Shown here in pieces: positions 63,937 through 64,000 of a stretch of DNA of 64,000 nucleotides (the first letter of the stretch is position 1; the number at the start of each line of letters is the position of its first letter). The DNA comes from Mesorhizobium sp. ZC-5. GTDB lineage: Bacteria > Pseudomonadota > Alphaproteobacteria > Rhizobiales > Rhizobiaceae. The stretch is taken from positions 124,001-188,000 of the forward strand of contig NZ_JAOWPT010000008.1 in NCBI RefSeq assembly GCF_025753855.1, read 5' to 3'. The translations under genes were made by a program, and so were the position numbers. Under the pieces are notes generated by a model, which was not told the origin of the DNA, ran no database searches, and worked only from the letters and a program-made list of their open reading frames with translations.

Positions 63937-64000
63937 GCGGCCGCCTCCTTGGGGTCCGAGAAGGAGCCGCCGGACGCGGCGAGTTTCTTCAGGAGGGCCG
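63933..64000 (-). CDS. C-terminal end of an upstream gene, probably PimF-like
   Basis: The final 22 codons read [21 protein letters not shown] and stop at 63933-63935. The tail LLKKLAASGGSF resembles the C-terminus of FadB/PimF-type hydratase-dehydrogenases, which is the gene expected upstream of pimA. The fragment is too short to be certain. Confidence 0.5.
   Translation of the reverse strand, partial: ALLKKLAASGGSFSDPKEAAA

Noticed and set aside
1-64000. tRNA and rRNA genes
   Set aside because: No T-loop/acceptor-stem pattern or rRNA-like stretch was recognised in the intergenic gaps on either strand; a covariance-model search could overturn this.

Overview
The window is one continuous stretch of high-GC chromosome from an alphaproteobacterium. 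Gene content and order (pmbA/tldE - inositol-phosphatase-like - DUF4170 - DUF374 - waaA - lpxK - DUF2093 - mutL) and the many short GC-rich intergenic palindromes suggest order Hyphomicrobiales (Rhizobiales), probably near Mesorhizobium/Phyllobacteriaceae. This placement is inference from memory of gene order, not from a search. No rRNA, tRNA, CRISPR array, prophage or intact insertion sequence was seen.

Layout. 0-0.7 kb: start of a TadG-like pilus-assembly protein with a von Willebrand A domain, running off the left edge. 1-15.3 kb: mostly housekeeping genes (HAD phosphatase, ribF, HdeD-like and MipA-like envelope proteins, ileS, a lipoprotein, tadA, a large-subunit pseudouridine synthase, rsmD, a catalytic/non-catalytic pair of M16 peptidases and a patatin). 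15.3-18.6 kb: two reverse-strand transporters (MATE, and a KefB-like K+/H+ antiporter). 18.7-26.5 kb: the lipid A/Kdo run, with DUF2093 and mutL facing it.

26.5-34.7 kb is an accessory catabolic island. A LysR regulator diverges from a pyrrolysine-free MttB-family methyltransferase. Downstream are a Tat-exported solute-binding protein, a glucarate-dehydratase-like enolase-superfamily enzyme and a TMADH/dienoyl-CoA-reductase-like flavoprotein; queF lies inside on the other strand. The set looks like a pathway for a methylated amine or betaine whose substrate cannot be named. 34.7-43.5 kb: a frameshifted membrane-protein gene with a divergent MarR regulator, a GGDEF-EAL protein, glutaryl-CoA dehydrogenase, a second enolase-superfamily enzyme, the threonine module kbl-tdh, and an HPP membrane protein.

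43.5-55.3 kb is a tyrosine/homogentisate region: MarR regulator, hmgA, DUF1428, fumarylacetoacetate-hydrolase family, an MBL-fold protein with degenerate metal ligands, a small membrane protein, a DinB-fold protein, an MhpA-like flavin hydroxylase, DUF2783, then hppD on the opposite strand, an Lrp regulator and a three-gene TRAP transporter. The usual zeta-GST maleylacetoacetate isomerase is absent from the cluster; the DinB-fold protein is a candidate replacement. 55.3-56.6 kb: a two-gene sulfur module (DUF442 sulfur transferase and persulfide-dioxygenase-like MBL protein).

56.7-61.1 kb is crowded with palindromic elements. Two of them lie in frame inside a hypothetical gene. 58.3-64 kb, reverse strand: a pim-like operon for dicarboxylic-acid beta-oxidation (fragment of a pimF-like gene, CoA ligase, thiolase, two acyl-CoA dehydrogenases), with palindromic elements in two of its gaps.
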